A stretch of 64,000 nt of DNA from Pseudomonadota bacterium. GTDB taxonomy: Bacteria > Pseudomonadota > Gammaproteobacteria > Steroidobacterales > Steroidobacteraceae. Under the pieces are notes generated by a model. That model ran no database searches. It was not told the DNA's origin and saw only the letters and a program-made list of their open reading frames with translations. The first letter of the stretch is position 1, and each line of letters begins with the position of its first letter. Location of the stretch: assembly GCA_016713725.1 (NCBI GenBank), contig JADJOO010000003.1, positions 62,001 through 126,000 on the forward strand, in the 5' to 3' direction. The position numbers and the translations under genes are program-made. This document shows positions 18,917-26,681 of this stretch, in pieces.

Positions 18917-20317
18917 ATGACGTCCGGACACATAAATGCATCGACGCTCGCCAGGCGCGTGGCGCTTGCAGTATGGGTATCGCTTGCAGGCGGCGCGCAG
19001 GCGCAGGTGGCATTACCGGGCGCCCGGGTGGACCTGCCGGGTGTCGATCTCGTGGTGCCCGGCGTGTCGGTTCCGACAGATCTGCGCAACGTGCGCATCG
19101 ATGCACGCCAACTGCGTGTGCGCGAGTTGCTGCGCCAGCATCCCGATCGTCTCACGACCAATCGCAGCGGCGAACTTGTGGTGCGAAGGGAACCGCTGGC
19201 ACAACCTTCCAATGCAGACGTTATGAGACTCTGGGAGGACGCGGGATTCACGGTCATCCGCGAGCAGACCTTCGCCGAACTTGGCCTCGTCCTGTACGTG
19301 CTCGAGCCGCCGCGCGGCCGCAGTCTCGCGCGAGGACTGCGCGACCTGCGCAAGCTCGACCCCGACGGCACGTACGATTACCAGCACGTCATGACGGGAG
19401 GCGGAGCTTCGGCACGTGACTCGGACGCGGGCGAACGGGCAGCGACGAAGCTCGCTGCAAGTTCAAAGGTTGATCGGAACGGCACGCCGGGCAGCACGGT
19501 GTCGACGCCTGCGGCGGCAACCACTCCGAGCCAGTCGGCCCTCCGCATCGGCATGATCGACGCAGGAGTGGACTCGACGCATACGGCGCTGCAGGGCGTC
19601 GATTGGAGCCGTCGTGGATGCGCTGGAGCCACCGTCGCGTCGCCGCACGGCACCGCGGTCGCGTCGCTGCTCGTGGCCGTGTTGCGCGAGGCGGGGGGAA
19701 GCGCCGCAACCCGTATCCACGTCGCTGCGGCAGACGCTTTTTGTGGCGATCCAACCGGGGGCGCGGCCGGCACGCTGATCGACGCGCTTGCCTGGATGGT
19801 CAACGAGCAGGTGTCAGTGATCAATTTCAGCCTGGTCGGACCGCGCAACGCACTGCTCGAGCGCGCAGTCGCGAGTGTGATCGCGCGTGGCCAGATCATC
19901 GTGGCCGCGGTTGGCAACGATGGCCCCGCGGCTCCCCCCTTGTATCCCGCTGCTTATGAAGGCGTCATCGGTGTGACCGCGGTCGACCGGCGCGGTCGCG
20001 TGCTGCTCGAGGCGTGTCGCGGCAAGGCCGTGGACTTCGCGGCGCTCGGTACCGACGTGCAGGCAGCCGCCCTGCCGGCAGGATTCGCAGCCGTGCGCGG
20101 AACTTCGTTCGCCTCGCCGCAAGTCGCGGCACTGCTCGCATCCCGGATGCCGCGCATCGATCCCGTCGCGGCGCGATCGGCATTCGATGCGCTCGCAACC
20201 TCGGCCCTCGACCTGGGTGCAAGCGGGCGTGACGACGTCTATGGACTTGGCTGGGTCATGTCGTCCGCGACCGAGGCGCCGACGTCGACGAGTCGCGTAA
20301 GTCCACCAGCGTATTGA
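18917..20317 (+). CDS. S8 (subtilisin-like) serine peptidase with N-terminal extension
   Basis: This is an exported subtilase of 466 residues. A signal peptide ends near GGAQAQ (residue 30). An extension of about 170 residues follows, with WEDAGFTVIREQTFAELGLV and RDLRKLDPDGTYDYQHV, which resembles an inhibitor-like prodomain. The catalytic domain contains Asp215 (GMIDAGVDS), His244 (SPHGTAVAS), the oxyanion Asn334 (AAVGNDGP) and Ser397 (VRGTSFASPQ), so all four key residues are present. It is divergent from the ECF sigma and anti-sigma pair, which suggests shared regulation or a role in sensing. The start at 18917 lacks a clear ribosome-binding site. Substrate unknown. Confidence 0.9.
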   Translation: MTSGHINASTLARRVALAVWVSLAGGAQAQVALPGARVDLPGVDLVVPGVSVPTDLRNVRIDARQLRVRELLRQHPDRLTTNRSGELVVRREPLAQPSNADVMRLWEDAGFTVIREQTFAELGLVLYVLEPPRGRSLARGLRDLRKLDPDGTYDYQHVMTGGGASARDSDAGERAATKLAASSKVDRNGTPGSTVSTPAAATTPSQSALRIGMIDAGVDSTHTALQGVDWSRRGCAGATVASPHGTAVASLLVAVLREAGGSAATRIHVAAADAFCGDPTGGAAGTLIDALAWMVNEQVSVINFSLVGPRNALLERAVASVIARGQIIVAAVGNDGPAAPPLYPAAYEGVIGVTAVDRRGRVLLEACRGKAVDFAALGTDVQAAALPAGFAAVRGTSFASPQVAALLASRMPRIDPVAARSAFDALATSALDLGASGRDDVYGLGWVMSSATEAPTSTSRVSPPAY

Positions 20318-20466
20318 CTCGGCCTCTACCGAATTCGCGGGAGCCGCGTCTGCGTTATGTCACGTTCGAGGAATTTTGATCCGCCGGGAAGAAGCAGGCG
20401 TTGGCGATCGTAGAACTCATCGAAGGACGCGGAATGTCTCCGCGGCACGGATGAGGCAAGACGAAC

Positions 20467-21165
20467 ATGAATGCGAAACTTCGTACGACGGTCCTGGGCG
20501 TGGTCTGTTCCAGCATGCTCGGGTGGACGGCCAACACGCAGGCACAGGTTCTCGGTGGTGCGGTAGGCGGTGGCCTCGGCGGTACGCTCGGCGGCGGTCT
20601 CAGCAGCCCGCTGGGCACATACGGCGGCTCTGGCCAGGTGGGTGCCTCCGGCGCGCTCGGGACGAACATCGACACGATCTCGCCGCGTCGCCAGGTTCAG
20701 CAGCAGATGGTTCGCACCACCGGACAGATCGTAGAGACGACGACTGGTGCTGCCGGTACCGCACGGGCGACCGCCAATCAGGCGAGCATCGCAGCCCAGG
20801 CCGCCGCCGATGCGGCAGCGGCGACCACGCTCGTCGCAGCGGACGCCGGCTTACAGCAGGCGGCCATGGCCGCGGGCGCAGTGGCAGGTTCGACGGATGG
20901 CGTCATGTCCGGGTCATCGCTCGACCAGACGATGTCTGCCGCAGGCACCGTAAACGCGACGACCCCGGCGACGGGGTCGGGCTCGATGTCGGGGTCGCTG
21001 CAGCAGACGACGTCGGCCGCGGGTTCACTGATGACGCAGGGCGCCACGGTACCTGCAGAAGTTGCACCGGCGCCAGCGAGTTCCGGTGCGTCGCCGGGCG
21101 AGGAGCCGTCCAACGCGTCGGAAGAGCCGCGGCCCGCGCGAGAACAGCGCGTCCGCGCGCGCTGA
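20467..21165 (+). CDS. Gly/Ala/Thr-rich exported protein of unknown function
   Basis: This 232-residue product is not a recognised family. It has a clear signal peptide ending NTQAQ near residue 26, then a glycine-rich stretch with GGxLGG repeats. A region rich in Ala, Thr and Gln follows (QASIAAQAAADAAAATT), then Ser/Thr/Gly-rich repeats containing SGSxxQTxSAAG twice. A Pro/Glu tail ends in Arg-rich residues. No cysteines follow the signal. Low-complexity composition suggests an extracellular or cell-surface filamentous protein. It follows the subtilase by 149 bp on the same strand and may be a substrate or partner of that system; this is inference only. Confidence 0.65.
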   Translation: MNAKLRTTVLGVVCSSMLGWTANTQAQVLGGAVGGGLGGTLGGGLSSPLGTYGGSGQVGASGALGTNIDTISPRRQVQQQMVRTTGQIVETTTGAAGTARATANQASIAAQAAADAAAATTLVAADAGLQQAAMAAGAVAGSTDGVMSGSSLDQTMSAAGTVNATTPATGSGSMSGSLQQTTSAAGSLMTQGATVPAEVAPAPASSGASPGEEPSNASEEPRPAREQRVRAR

Positions 21166-21376
21166 GGGTCGTAGCCAGGCTTCGGGCAGCGGTTCGGCAA
21201 GCGCCAGGTAACTCGTCGCGAGCCGTGGGATGGCTTGATCGATGGCGGCGGGCTCCCAAGCCCGCCGTCGTTCCTGCTTCCGGCACCGCTAAGCTCAGGC
21301 CGTCGGTGCTTGCACGGTCGTCGTGCGAACCCGGACAGGCATGGCCGGGTGGATCGTCACGAATCACACGCTTGCC

Positions 21377-21501
21377 AGATAGGTGAGCTCAACAGATCCC
21401 ACCGGAATCACCTCGAAGCGCGGGTTCGTGGCGCAGATTTGGCGCTGATCTTCTCGTTGCTCCGAGGCGAGTCCGTGGAGGCGCTAAAGCGCAGAGGCTA
21501 G
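21377..21501 (+). pseudogene. transposase N-terminal fragment
   Basis: The frame ending TAG 21501 contains LALIFSLLRGESVEALKR, which matches the first helix-turn-helix of IS3-like transposase orfA proteins. It stops abruptly and has no continuation. It lies directly left of the IS481-type element and is probably the remnant of a second insertion sequence. The rest of 21166-21544 shows nothing recognisable. Confidence 0.45.
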
Positions 21502-21544
21502 ATCCGGCTTACGGAATGAGCTTATCGACAGATAGCTTGCAGAT

Positions 21545-22809
21545 GATTCCGAGCACATGGTTTACACATTTCCGCATTTGGGGGAGCGCACCCAGATGCC
21601 CTGGAACGAGTGTAAGCCGATGGGCGAACGCCTACGTTTCATAGCCCGCCTGCTGGAAGGCGAGAAGATGGCGCCGCTGTGCCGCGAGTTCGGCATCTCC
21701 AGGGTCACTGGCTACAAGATCTTCGAGCGCTACAAGGCGTGCGGTCTCGATGCTCTGCACGATCGCAGCCGGGCCCCGTACCGGCAGGCCAACAAGCTGC
21801 CGTTCCAGGTCGAACGGGCGATCTTGGGGCTCAAGAGGGAGTTCCCGTCTGGGGCGCGCCGAAGATCCGCGACAAGCTGATCCGCGAGTACCCGATGATC
21901 CCGCCGCCCGCGGTGAGCACGATCCACGCCGCGCTCGATCGCAATGGACTCGTAAAACGCCGCAAGCGCCGGCGCTACGAGGCCTGCGGCACGCCGCTGG
22001 TGGCCGCGCACGCACCCAACGGGCTCTGGTGCGCCGACTACAAGGGCGAGTTCCTGCTCGGCAACCGACAGTACTGCTACCCGCTCACCATCACCGATTA
22101 CCGCTCGCGTTACCTGCTCGCCTGCGAAGGCCTCGAGTCGACCAAATCGAAGTTCGCCTTCTCCGTGTTCGAGCGTGCCTTCCGCGACTTCGGCCTGCCG
22201 GGGGCGATCCGCACCGACAACGGCGTGCCCTTTGCCGCACCGTGGGCGATGTTCGGGCTCTCGCGCCTGGCGGTGTGGTGGCTGCGCTTAGGGATCCGCC
22301 TGCAACGCATCAAGCCCGGCAAGCCGCAACAGAACGGCCGCCACGAGCGCATGCACCTCACGCTCAAGAACGAGACGACCAAGCCCGCCGCGTTCAACTT
22401 CCTGCAGCAGCAGGAGCGCTTCGAGGACTTCATCCGGGTTTACAACCAGGAGCGGCCGCACCAGGCGCTCGGCGGACTGTACCCGGCCGAGATCTATACA
22501 CCCTCAGCGCGTCCCTACGTGCCGCCGTGCGATCCCGAGTACCCGTTCCACGATCGCACCGTGCGCATCACGCGCTGCGGGCGCATCTGCGTGGGCAGTC
22601 GCAAGATCAACCTGAGTACGTCGTTGGCAGAGCAGCTGGTGGGCATCCGCGAAGTCGACGACCAGGTCTGGCAGGTCAGTTTCCTGGAGTACGAACTGGG
22701 ATACTTCGATCGAGATCAGGACCGGGTCGAGCCCGGCCCCAATCCCTTCGCCCCGGACACAGTGTTAACCATGTGTCCGGAATGAGATGTAACCCATGTG
22801 ATCGGAATA
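21545..22809 (+). mobile_element. IS481-type insertion sequence
   Basis: The element of about 1.26 kb is bounded by imperfect inverted repeats: GATTCCGAGCACATGGTTTA at 21545 and, on the other strand, TATTCCGATCACATGGGTTA ending at 22809. A second inner copy of the right repeat (TCATTCCGGACACATGGTTA on the minus strand) lies at 22762-22785. It carries one transposase gene. Its right end is 13 bp from the CCA end of tRNA-Pro. No target duplication was resolved. Confidence 0.7.
21596..22785 (+). pseudogene. IS481 family transposase (one frame break)
   Basis: This is a DDE transposase with an integrase core. ATG 21596 follows a GGGGGAGC ribosome-binding site. The N-terminal helix-turn-helix region reads FIARLLEGEKMAPLCREFGI and SRVTGYKIFERYKACGLDAL. 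The frame changes near 21848 by one missing base (FPS then WGAPKIRDKLIREYP). The core has the first Asp at LWCADYKGEF, the second at IRTDNGVPF and the Glu at NGRHERMHLTL. A C-terminal DNA-binding part ends MCPE at 22785. Reconstructed length is about 397 residues. IS481 elements are not known to use programmed frameshifting, so this copy is either dead or mis-sequenced. Confidence 0.85.
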
Positions 22810-22822
22810 CACCCGGTGAAGT

Positions 22823-22899
22823 TGGTCGGGATGAAAGGATTTGAACCTTCGACTCCTACGTCCCGAACGTAGTGCTCTACCAGGCTGAGCTACATCCCG
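22823..22899 (-). tRNA. tRNA-Pro(CGG)
   Basis: The minus strand folds as a complete 77-nt tRNA. The acceptor CGGGATG pairs with CATCCCG, the D arm is GCTCAGCCTGGTAGAGC, and the anticodon stem CTACG/CGTAG encloses TTCGGGA with anticodon CGG. The T arm is GAAGGTTCAAATCCTTT, and CCA is encoded. It is the right boundary of the accessory block that starts at its 3'-half copy near 13.5 kb. Confidence 0.95.
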
Positions 22900-23054
22900 A
22901 ATCCAGTTCGCCGCGGGCCTTCAGACGATGTCCGGCTCGGGTAGCCGACAGGAGGCGAGGGCGGCGGGGCAGGCCCCGCTGAGAGCCGCGGAGTCTACTG
23001 AAGGAGCGGCCCTGATTCAATTGAATACGGCCGGCAAGTCCGGCTCCAATCGAC

Positions 23055-24023
23055 TCAATACGTCCTTGCGACCGCGAAATCCGCCAGAATCACCAGGGCA
23101 TCGCGGTATTTCGAGGCCGGCAGCCTGCCAAGCGCCTCGACTGCCAGATCTTTCTCGTGGCGGGCCATCCGGGCCGTGTATTCGAGCCCGCCCGAGGTCT
23201 CGATCACGCGCGTGATCTGGTCGAGGTCGTCGATGGCGCCGTTTTCAATGGCCGCGCGCAGTCTGGCGGCCTCGGCCGCGGGAGCATGGGCCAGCGCATA
23301 AATGACAGGCAGCGTCGGCTTGCCCTCCGCCAGGTCGTCGCCCAGGTTCTTGCCGAGCTCTTCAGCCGTGGCCTTGTAGTCGAGCGCGTCGTCGACCAGC
23401 TGGAAGGCCGTGCCGAGATGGCGCCCGTAGTCGACCATTGACTGCTCAATCTCGCGCGGCGAGCCCGACACGATTGCGGCCATCTGGGCACCGGCTTCGA
23501 ACAGCTTCGCCGTCTTGCGGTAGATAACCTCGAGGTACCGCTGTTCGGTGGTCTCCGGGTCATGCGCGTTCATGAGCTGCAGCACCTCGCCCTCGGCGAT
23601 GGTGTTGGTTGCGTTCGCCATCACTTCCTGGATACGCAGGTCGCCCAGCTCGACCATCATCTGGAACGAGCGGGAATACAGGTAATCGCCCACCAGCACG
23701 CTCGCCTCGTTGCCGAAGACGTGGTTGGCCGTATTGCGGCCGCGGCGCATGTCGGAGCCGTCCACGACGTCGTCGTGGAGCAGGGTGGCGGTGTGGATGA
23801 ACTCGATGATGGCGGCGGCCGGGACGTGTTTCTGGCCCTGGTGGCCGCAGGCGCGGGCTGCCAGCACCACGCTCAGCGGGCGCAGCCGCTTGCCGCCCGC
23901 ACCGATGATGTACTGGGAAACTTGATTGACCAGCACGATATCGCTGGCCAGCCGCTGCACGATGGTCTGGTCGACGCGTTGCAGGTCTTCCGTGACCAGC
24001 GCCCGGATCTCTTCGAGTTGCAT
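23055..24023 (-). CDS. ispB: octaprenyl diphosphate synthase
   Basis: This is a trans-polyprenyl diphosphate synthase that makes the ubiquinone side chain from farnesyl diphosphate and isopentenyl diphosphate. The first aspartate-rich motif is LLHDDVVDGSDMRRG, and the second is AFQLVDDALDYKA. GGKRLRP near the N-terminus binds isopentenyl diphosphate. ATG 24023 gives 322 residues, equal to E. coli IspB. It is divergent from rplU, the arrangement conserved in gammaproteobacteria, with 182 bp between the starts. Confidence 0.93.
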   Translation of the reverse strand: MQLEEIRALVTEDLQRVDQTIVQRLASDIVLVNQVSQYIIGAGGKRLRPLSVVLAARACGHQGQKHVPAAAIIEFIHTATLLHDDVVDGSDMRRGRNTANHVFGNEASVLVGDYLYSRSFQMMVELGDLRIQEVMANATNTIAEGEVLQLMNAHDPETTEQRYLEVIYRKTAKLFEAGAQMAAIVSGSPREIEQSMVDYGRHLGTAFQLVDDALDYKATAEELGKNLGDDLAEGKPTLPVIYALAHAPAAEAARLRAAIENGAIDDLDQITRVIETSGGLEYTARMARHEKDLAVEALGRLPASKYRDALVILADFAVARTY

Positions 24024-24118
24024 TCTCGCGACAAGCCGTCCGGAAGGAGTTCTTATGGGAAACCCGGCATGGTACCCATCGCCCCGCGACAAGGGAATGG
24101 AGGGAACCCCCTAAGCGC

Positions 24119-24147
24119 TTGATTCGGGCGGGTCAATCCCCTAAAAT
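24119..24147 (+). promoter_or_regulatory. sigma-70 promoter of rplU-rpmA
   Basis: A -35 TTGATT at 24119-24124 and a -10 TAAAAT at 24142-24147 are separated by 17 bp. A GC hairpin (GCCGGGG and CCCCGGC) follows at 24161-24176 in the leader, about 30 nt before the rplU start codon. It could serve ribosomal-protein feedback, which is unproven. Confidence 0.75.
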
Positions 24148-24205
24148 CCCGCGTCTTTCTGCCGGGGCTCCCCGGCCCCCTACGTCAAGGTTTGGAGTAA
24201 GGCTC

Positions 24206-24517
24206 ATGTACGCGGTCATTGCGACGGGCGGCAAGCAGTATCGCGTCGCCGAAGGCGACGTGGTGCGCATCGAGAAACTGGCGGCCGAGCTCGGCGCCAC
24301 CGTCGAATTCGGCGAAGTCCTGCTGGTCGGCAGCGGCGCGGACGTCAAGGTCGGCGCCCCGCTGGTCGTCGGCAGCAAGGTTTCGGGCGTCGTGCACAAG
24401 CACGGCAAGGGCGAGAAAAAGGCGATCGTGAAGTTCCGCCGGCGCAAGCACTACCTGCGCCAGGGCACGCACCGCCAGTTCTACACCGACGTCAAGATCA
24501 CCGGCATCCAGGCCTGA
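24206..24517 (+). CDS. rplU: 50S ribosomal protein L21
   Basis: This 103-residue protein starts MYAVIATGGKQYRV, the invariant beginning of L21, and ends with the basic KFRRRKHYLRQGTHRQ block that contacts 23S rRNA. GGAG lies 9 nt before ATG 24206. The gene is complete, is followed after 36 bp by rpmA, and is transcribed from the promoter at 24119. Confidence 0.97.
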   Translation: MYAVIATGGKQYRVAEGDVVRIEKLAAELGATVEFGEVLLVGSGADVKVGAPLVVGSKVSGVVHKHGKGEKKAIVKFRRRKHYLRQGTHRQFYTDVKITGIQA

Positions 24518-24553
24518 GCCTGGCGCTGAAAACATCCTTCGGAGTCCTCTGCA

Positions 24554-24817
24554 ATGGCACATAAAAAGGCAGGCGGTTCAACCAAGAACGGCCGCGAATC
24601 CGAGAGCAAGCGCCTCGGCCTCAAGAAGTTCGGCGGCGAGAACGTCGTTGCCGGCAACATCCTCGTGCGCCAGCGCGGCACGGCCTACCGTGCGGGCGAC
24701 AACGTAGGCGTCGGCACGGACCACACGTTGTTCGCGCTGACCGACGGCACCGTGCAGTTCAAGCGCAAGGGCGTGGACCAGCGCGTGCACGTCAGCATCG
24801 AGCCCAGCAAGGTCTGA
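24554..24817 (+). CDS. rpmA: 50S ribosomal protein L27
   Basis: This 87-residue protein begins MAHKKAGGSTKNGRESESK, whose N-terminus reaches the peptidyl-transferase centre. It continues LGLKKFGGENVVAGNILVRQ and RGTAYRAGDNVGVG, matching the family throughout. There is no N-terminal cleavage extension of the Firmicutes type. It is followed by a terminator-like hairpin before obgE. Confidence 0.97.
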   Translation: MAHKKAGGSTKNGRESESKRLGLKKFGGENVVAGNILVRQRGTAYRAGDNVGVGTDHTLFALTDGTVQFKRKGVDQRVHVSIEPSKV

Positions 24818-24892
24818 TCCTAGCCTCTCCCGCTCGCGGGCGGGTCGCGCGACGCGCGGATGAGGGCTCAGGTCTGCTGCTCGACCGATCGC

Positions 24893-24927
24893 AAGAGGCC
24901 TCGGCAATCCCGGGGCCTTCTTGTTTC
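24893..24927 (+). terminator. hairpin after rpmA
   Basis: AAGAGGCCTCGG pairs imperfectly with CCGGGGCCTTCTT around a short loop and is followed by GTTT. It lies between rpmA and obgE and probably causes partial termination, lowering obgE expression relative to the ribosomal genes. Confidence 0.55.
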
Positions 24928-24960
24928 CGACTATCCCCTAACCCCTATCCCCCAACCCCT
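24926..24960 (-). repeat. CCCCTA/CCCCAA tract, copy A of G-rich repeat family
   Basis: The plus strand reads TTCCGACTATCCCCTAACCC and continues with further CCCCTAT and CCCCAAC units to 24960. On the minus strand this is GGGGTT and GGGGAT units ending in TAGTCGGAA. The same units recur at 26533-26640 and 43937-44073. It ends three bases before the obgE ATG, so it is the whole leader and replaces a Shine-Dalgarno. Confidence 0.8.
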
Positions 24961-24963
24961 CAA

Positions 24964-26007
24964 ATGAAATTCGTCGACGAAGCCACGATCAAGGTGCAGG
25001 CCGGCAACGGCGGCCGCGGCATGGTCAGCTTTCGCCGCGAGAAATTCATGCCTTTCGGTGGGCCGGATGGCGGTGACGGCGGCGATGGCGGCCACGTCTA
25101 CCTGGTCGCGAAAGCCGGGCTGAACACGCTCGCCGATTTCCGTCACATGCGCACCTTCAAGGCCGTGAACGGCGAGCCCGGCGGCAGCGCGGACTGCAGC
25201 GGTCGCGGCGGCGCCGACACGGAAGTCTTCGTGCCGGTCGGCACGGTGGTCTACGACATTGACACCGAGGAAACGCTGGGCGACCTGGCTGCCGATGGCG
25301 ACCGAATCCTCGTCGCGAAAGGCGGCGAGGGCGGCATGGGCAACCAGCGTTTCAAGAGCAGCACGAACCGCACGCCGCGCAAGGCGACGCCGGGCAATCC
25401 GGGCGAGAAGCGCGAGTTGCGGATCGAACTCAAGTTGCTGGCCGACGTTGGCCTGCTCGGCTTGCCGAACGCGGGCAAGTCCACACTGATCAGCGTGGTT
25501 TCATCGGCCAAGCCGAAGATCGCGGACTATCCGTTCACTACGCTGCACCCGAACCTGGGCGTCGTCTACGTCGGTGAACACCAGAGCTTCGTCATGGCTG
25601 ACATTCCGGGCGTGATCGAAGGTGCGGCAGAGGGGGCTGGACTCGGCATCCGCTTCCTGAAGCACTTGCAGCGCACGCGCTTGCTGCTGCATCTCGTGGA
25701 CATCGCGCCGCCGGATCCGCAAGCGGACCCCGTCGTCGATGCGCGCGCCATCGCAGGCGAGCTAAAGAAATTCAGTCCGGAGCTCGCCACGCGCGAGCGC
25801 TGGCTCGTGCTCAACAAGATGGACCTGCTGCCGCCGGCGGAAGCCGAGAAGCGCTGCAAGGAGATCGTGCGTCGCCTGCGCTGGAAGGGCCCGGTCTATC
25901 GCATCTCCGGCGTCACCCGGCAGGGCACCCAGCAGCTGTGCTTCGACATCATGCGGCGGCTCGAAGAAATCCGGCTGTCAGGGATCGAGCTGCCCGACGC
26001 GGAATAG
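24964..26007 (+). CDS. obgE: GTPase ObgE/CgtA
   Basis: This is an essential Obg GTPase involved in 50S assembly and stringent control. The N-terminal Obg fold is glycine-rich (VQAGNGGRGMVSFRREKFMP, GGPDGGDGGDGGHVYLVA). The GTPase domain has G1 GLPNAGKSTL, switch I with the invariant Thr in YPFTTLHPNLG, G3 ADIPGVIEGA and G4 LNKMDLLP. The length of 347 residues lacks the long acidic tail of E. coli ObgE (390), like shorter homologues. No Shine-Dalgarno precedes ATG 24964; the upstream bases are a C-rich repeat tract. Confidence 0.95.
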   Translation: MKFVDEATIKVQAGNGGRGMVSFRREKFMPFGGPDGGDGGDGGHVYLVAKAGLNTLADFRHMRTFKAVNGEPGGSADCSGRGGADTEVFVPVGTVVYDIDTEETLGDLAADGDRILVAKGGEGGMGNQRFKSSTNRTPRKATPGNPGEKRELRIELKLLADVGLLGLPNAGKSTLISVVSSAKPKIADYPFTTLHPNLGVVYVGEHQSFVMADIPGVIEGAAEGAGLGIRFLKHLQRTRLLLHLVDIAPPDPQADPVVDARAIAGELKKFSPELATRERWLVLNKMDLLPPAEAEKRCKEIVRRLRWKGPVYRISGVTRQGTQQLCFDIMRRLEEIRLSGIELPDAE

Positions 26008-26069
26008 CCCCGCGTCACCGCGCCGGCGCCCGGCCCCATGCTGCCTGCGCTGGCTGTGCGCTGAAAAGA

Positions 26070-26097
26070 AAAAACCGGCTGTGCGAGCCGGCTTTTT
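26070..26097. terminator. bidirectional terminator between obgE and rpsT
   Basis: AAAAACCGGCT and AGCCGGCTTTTT form a stem of 11 bp around a 5-nt loop, with A and T runs on either side. It can therefore end both the obgE and rpsT transcripts, which converge here. Confidence 0.9.
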
Positions 26098-26142
26098 CGT
26101 ATCGAGGGGGGCGCGGCGTTGGCACCGCGACGGACTGCTGCC

Positions 26143-26418
26143 TTACTTGGCGGCGGCGCCCAGGGCCTTGATCTTGGCGTTGAGTTCGCTCTTGTGACGG
26201 GCTGCCTTGTTGGCGTGGATGATGCCCTTGGTCACCATCGTGTCGATCACGGGCTGGGCCTGCTTGAACGCGACGGTGGCCTCGGCCTTGTCGCCGGTGC
26301 CGATCGCAGCCAGGACCTTCTTGATCGACGTGCGCAGACGCGACCGGGCGGCCATGTTGTGGGCGCGACGCTTCACGTCCTGCTTGGCGCGCTTTTCTGC
26401 GGACTTGATGTTCGCCAC
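26143..26418 (-). CDS. rpsT: 30S ribosomal protein S20
   Basis: This 91-residue basic protein begins MANIKSAEKRAKQDVKRRAH, the classic S20 start, and contains SRLRTSIKKVLAAI and the end KAARHKSELNAKIKAL. It is a primary 16S rRNA binder. It is transcribed alone and divergent from murJ, as in Pseudomonas. The second G-rich repeat copy lies in the region shared upstream of both genes. Confidence 0.97.
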   Translation of the reverse strand: MANIKSAEKRAKQDVKRRAHNMAARSRLRTSIKKVLAAIGTGDKAEATVAFKQAQPVIDTMVTKGIIHANKAARHKSELNAKIKALGAAAK

Positions 26419-26532
26419 TGACTTCAGCTCCTGCGGCCGGCGTGTCCACCCAGGGGACGACCAACCATCGGGTAATCGGATTAAAAGAGCCGCGTATTTT
26501 GGCGATCGAGGGCCCGAAGGTCAAGGCATTAA

Positions 26533-26640
26533 TAGGGGGTAGGGGATGGGGGATCGGGGTTAGTCGGAGGAGCCATCGCATCCTGGCGTTTCGGCTGCAC
26601 CTCCGACTATCCCCCAACCCCTATCCCCTATCCCCTCTCC
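26533..26640. repeat. paired G-rich and C-rich arms, copy B of G-rich repeat family
   Basis: A G-rich arm at 26533-26570 (GGGGGTAGGGGATGGGGGAT, ending GTTAGTCGGAGG) and a C-rich arm at 26600-26640 (beginning CCTCCGACTATCCCCCAACC) are inverted relative to each other. The spacer is 29 nt and contains AGCC and GGCT. The whole can fold as one long hairpin, and the G-rich strand could form quadruplexes. It lies in the rpsT/murJ divergent promoter region. Confidence 0.85.
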
Positions 26641-26681
26641 TAGTATCATCCGCGGCCCATGTCCCTGACTGCGACCCTTTC

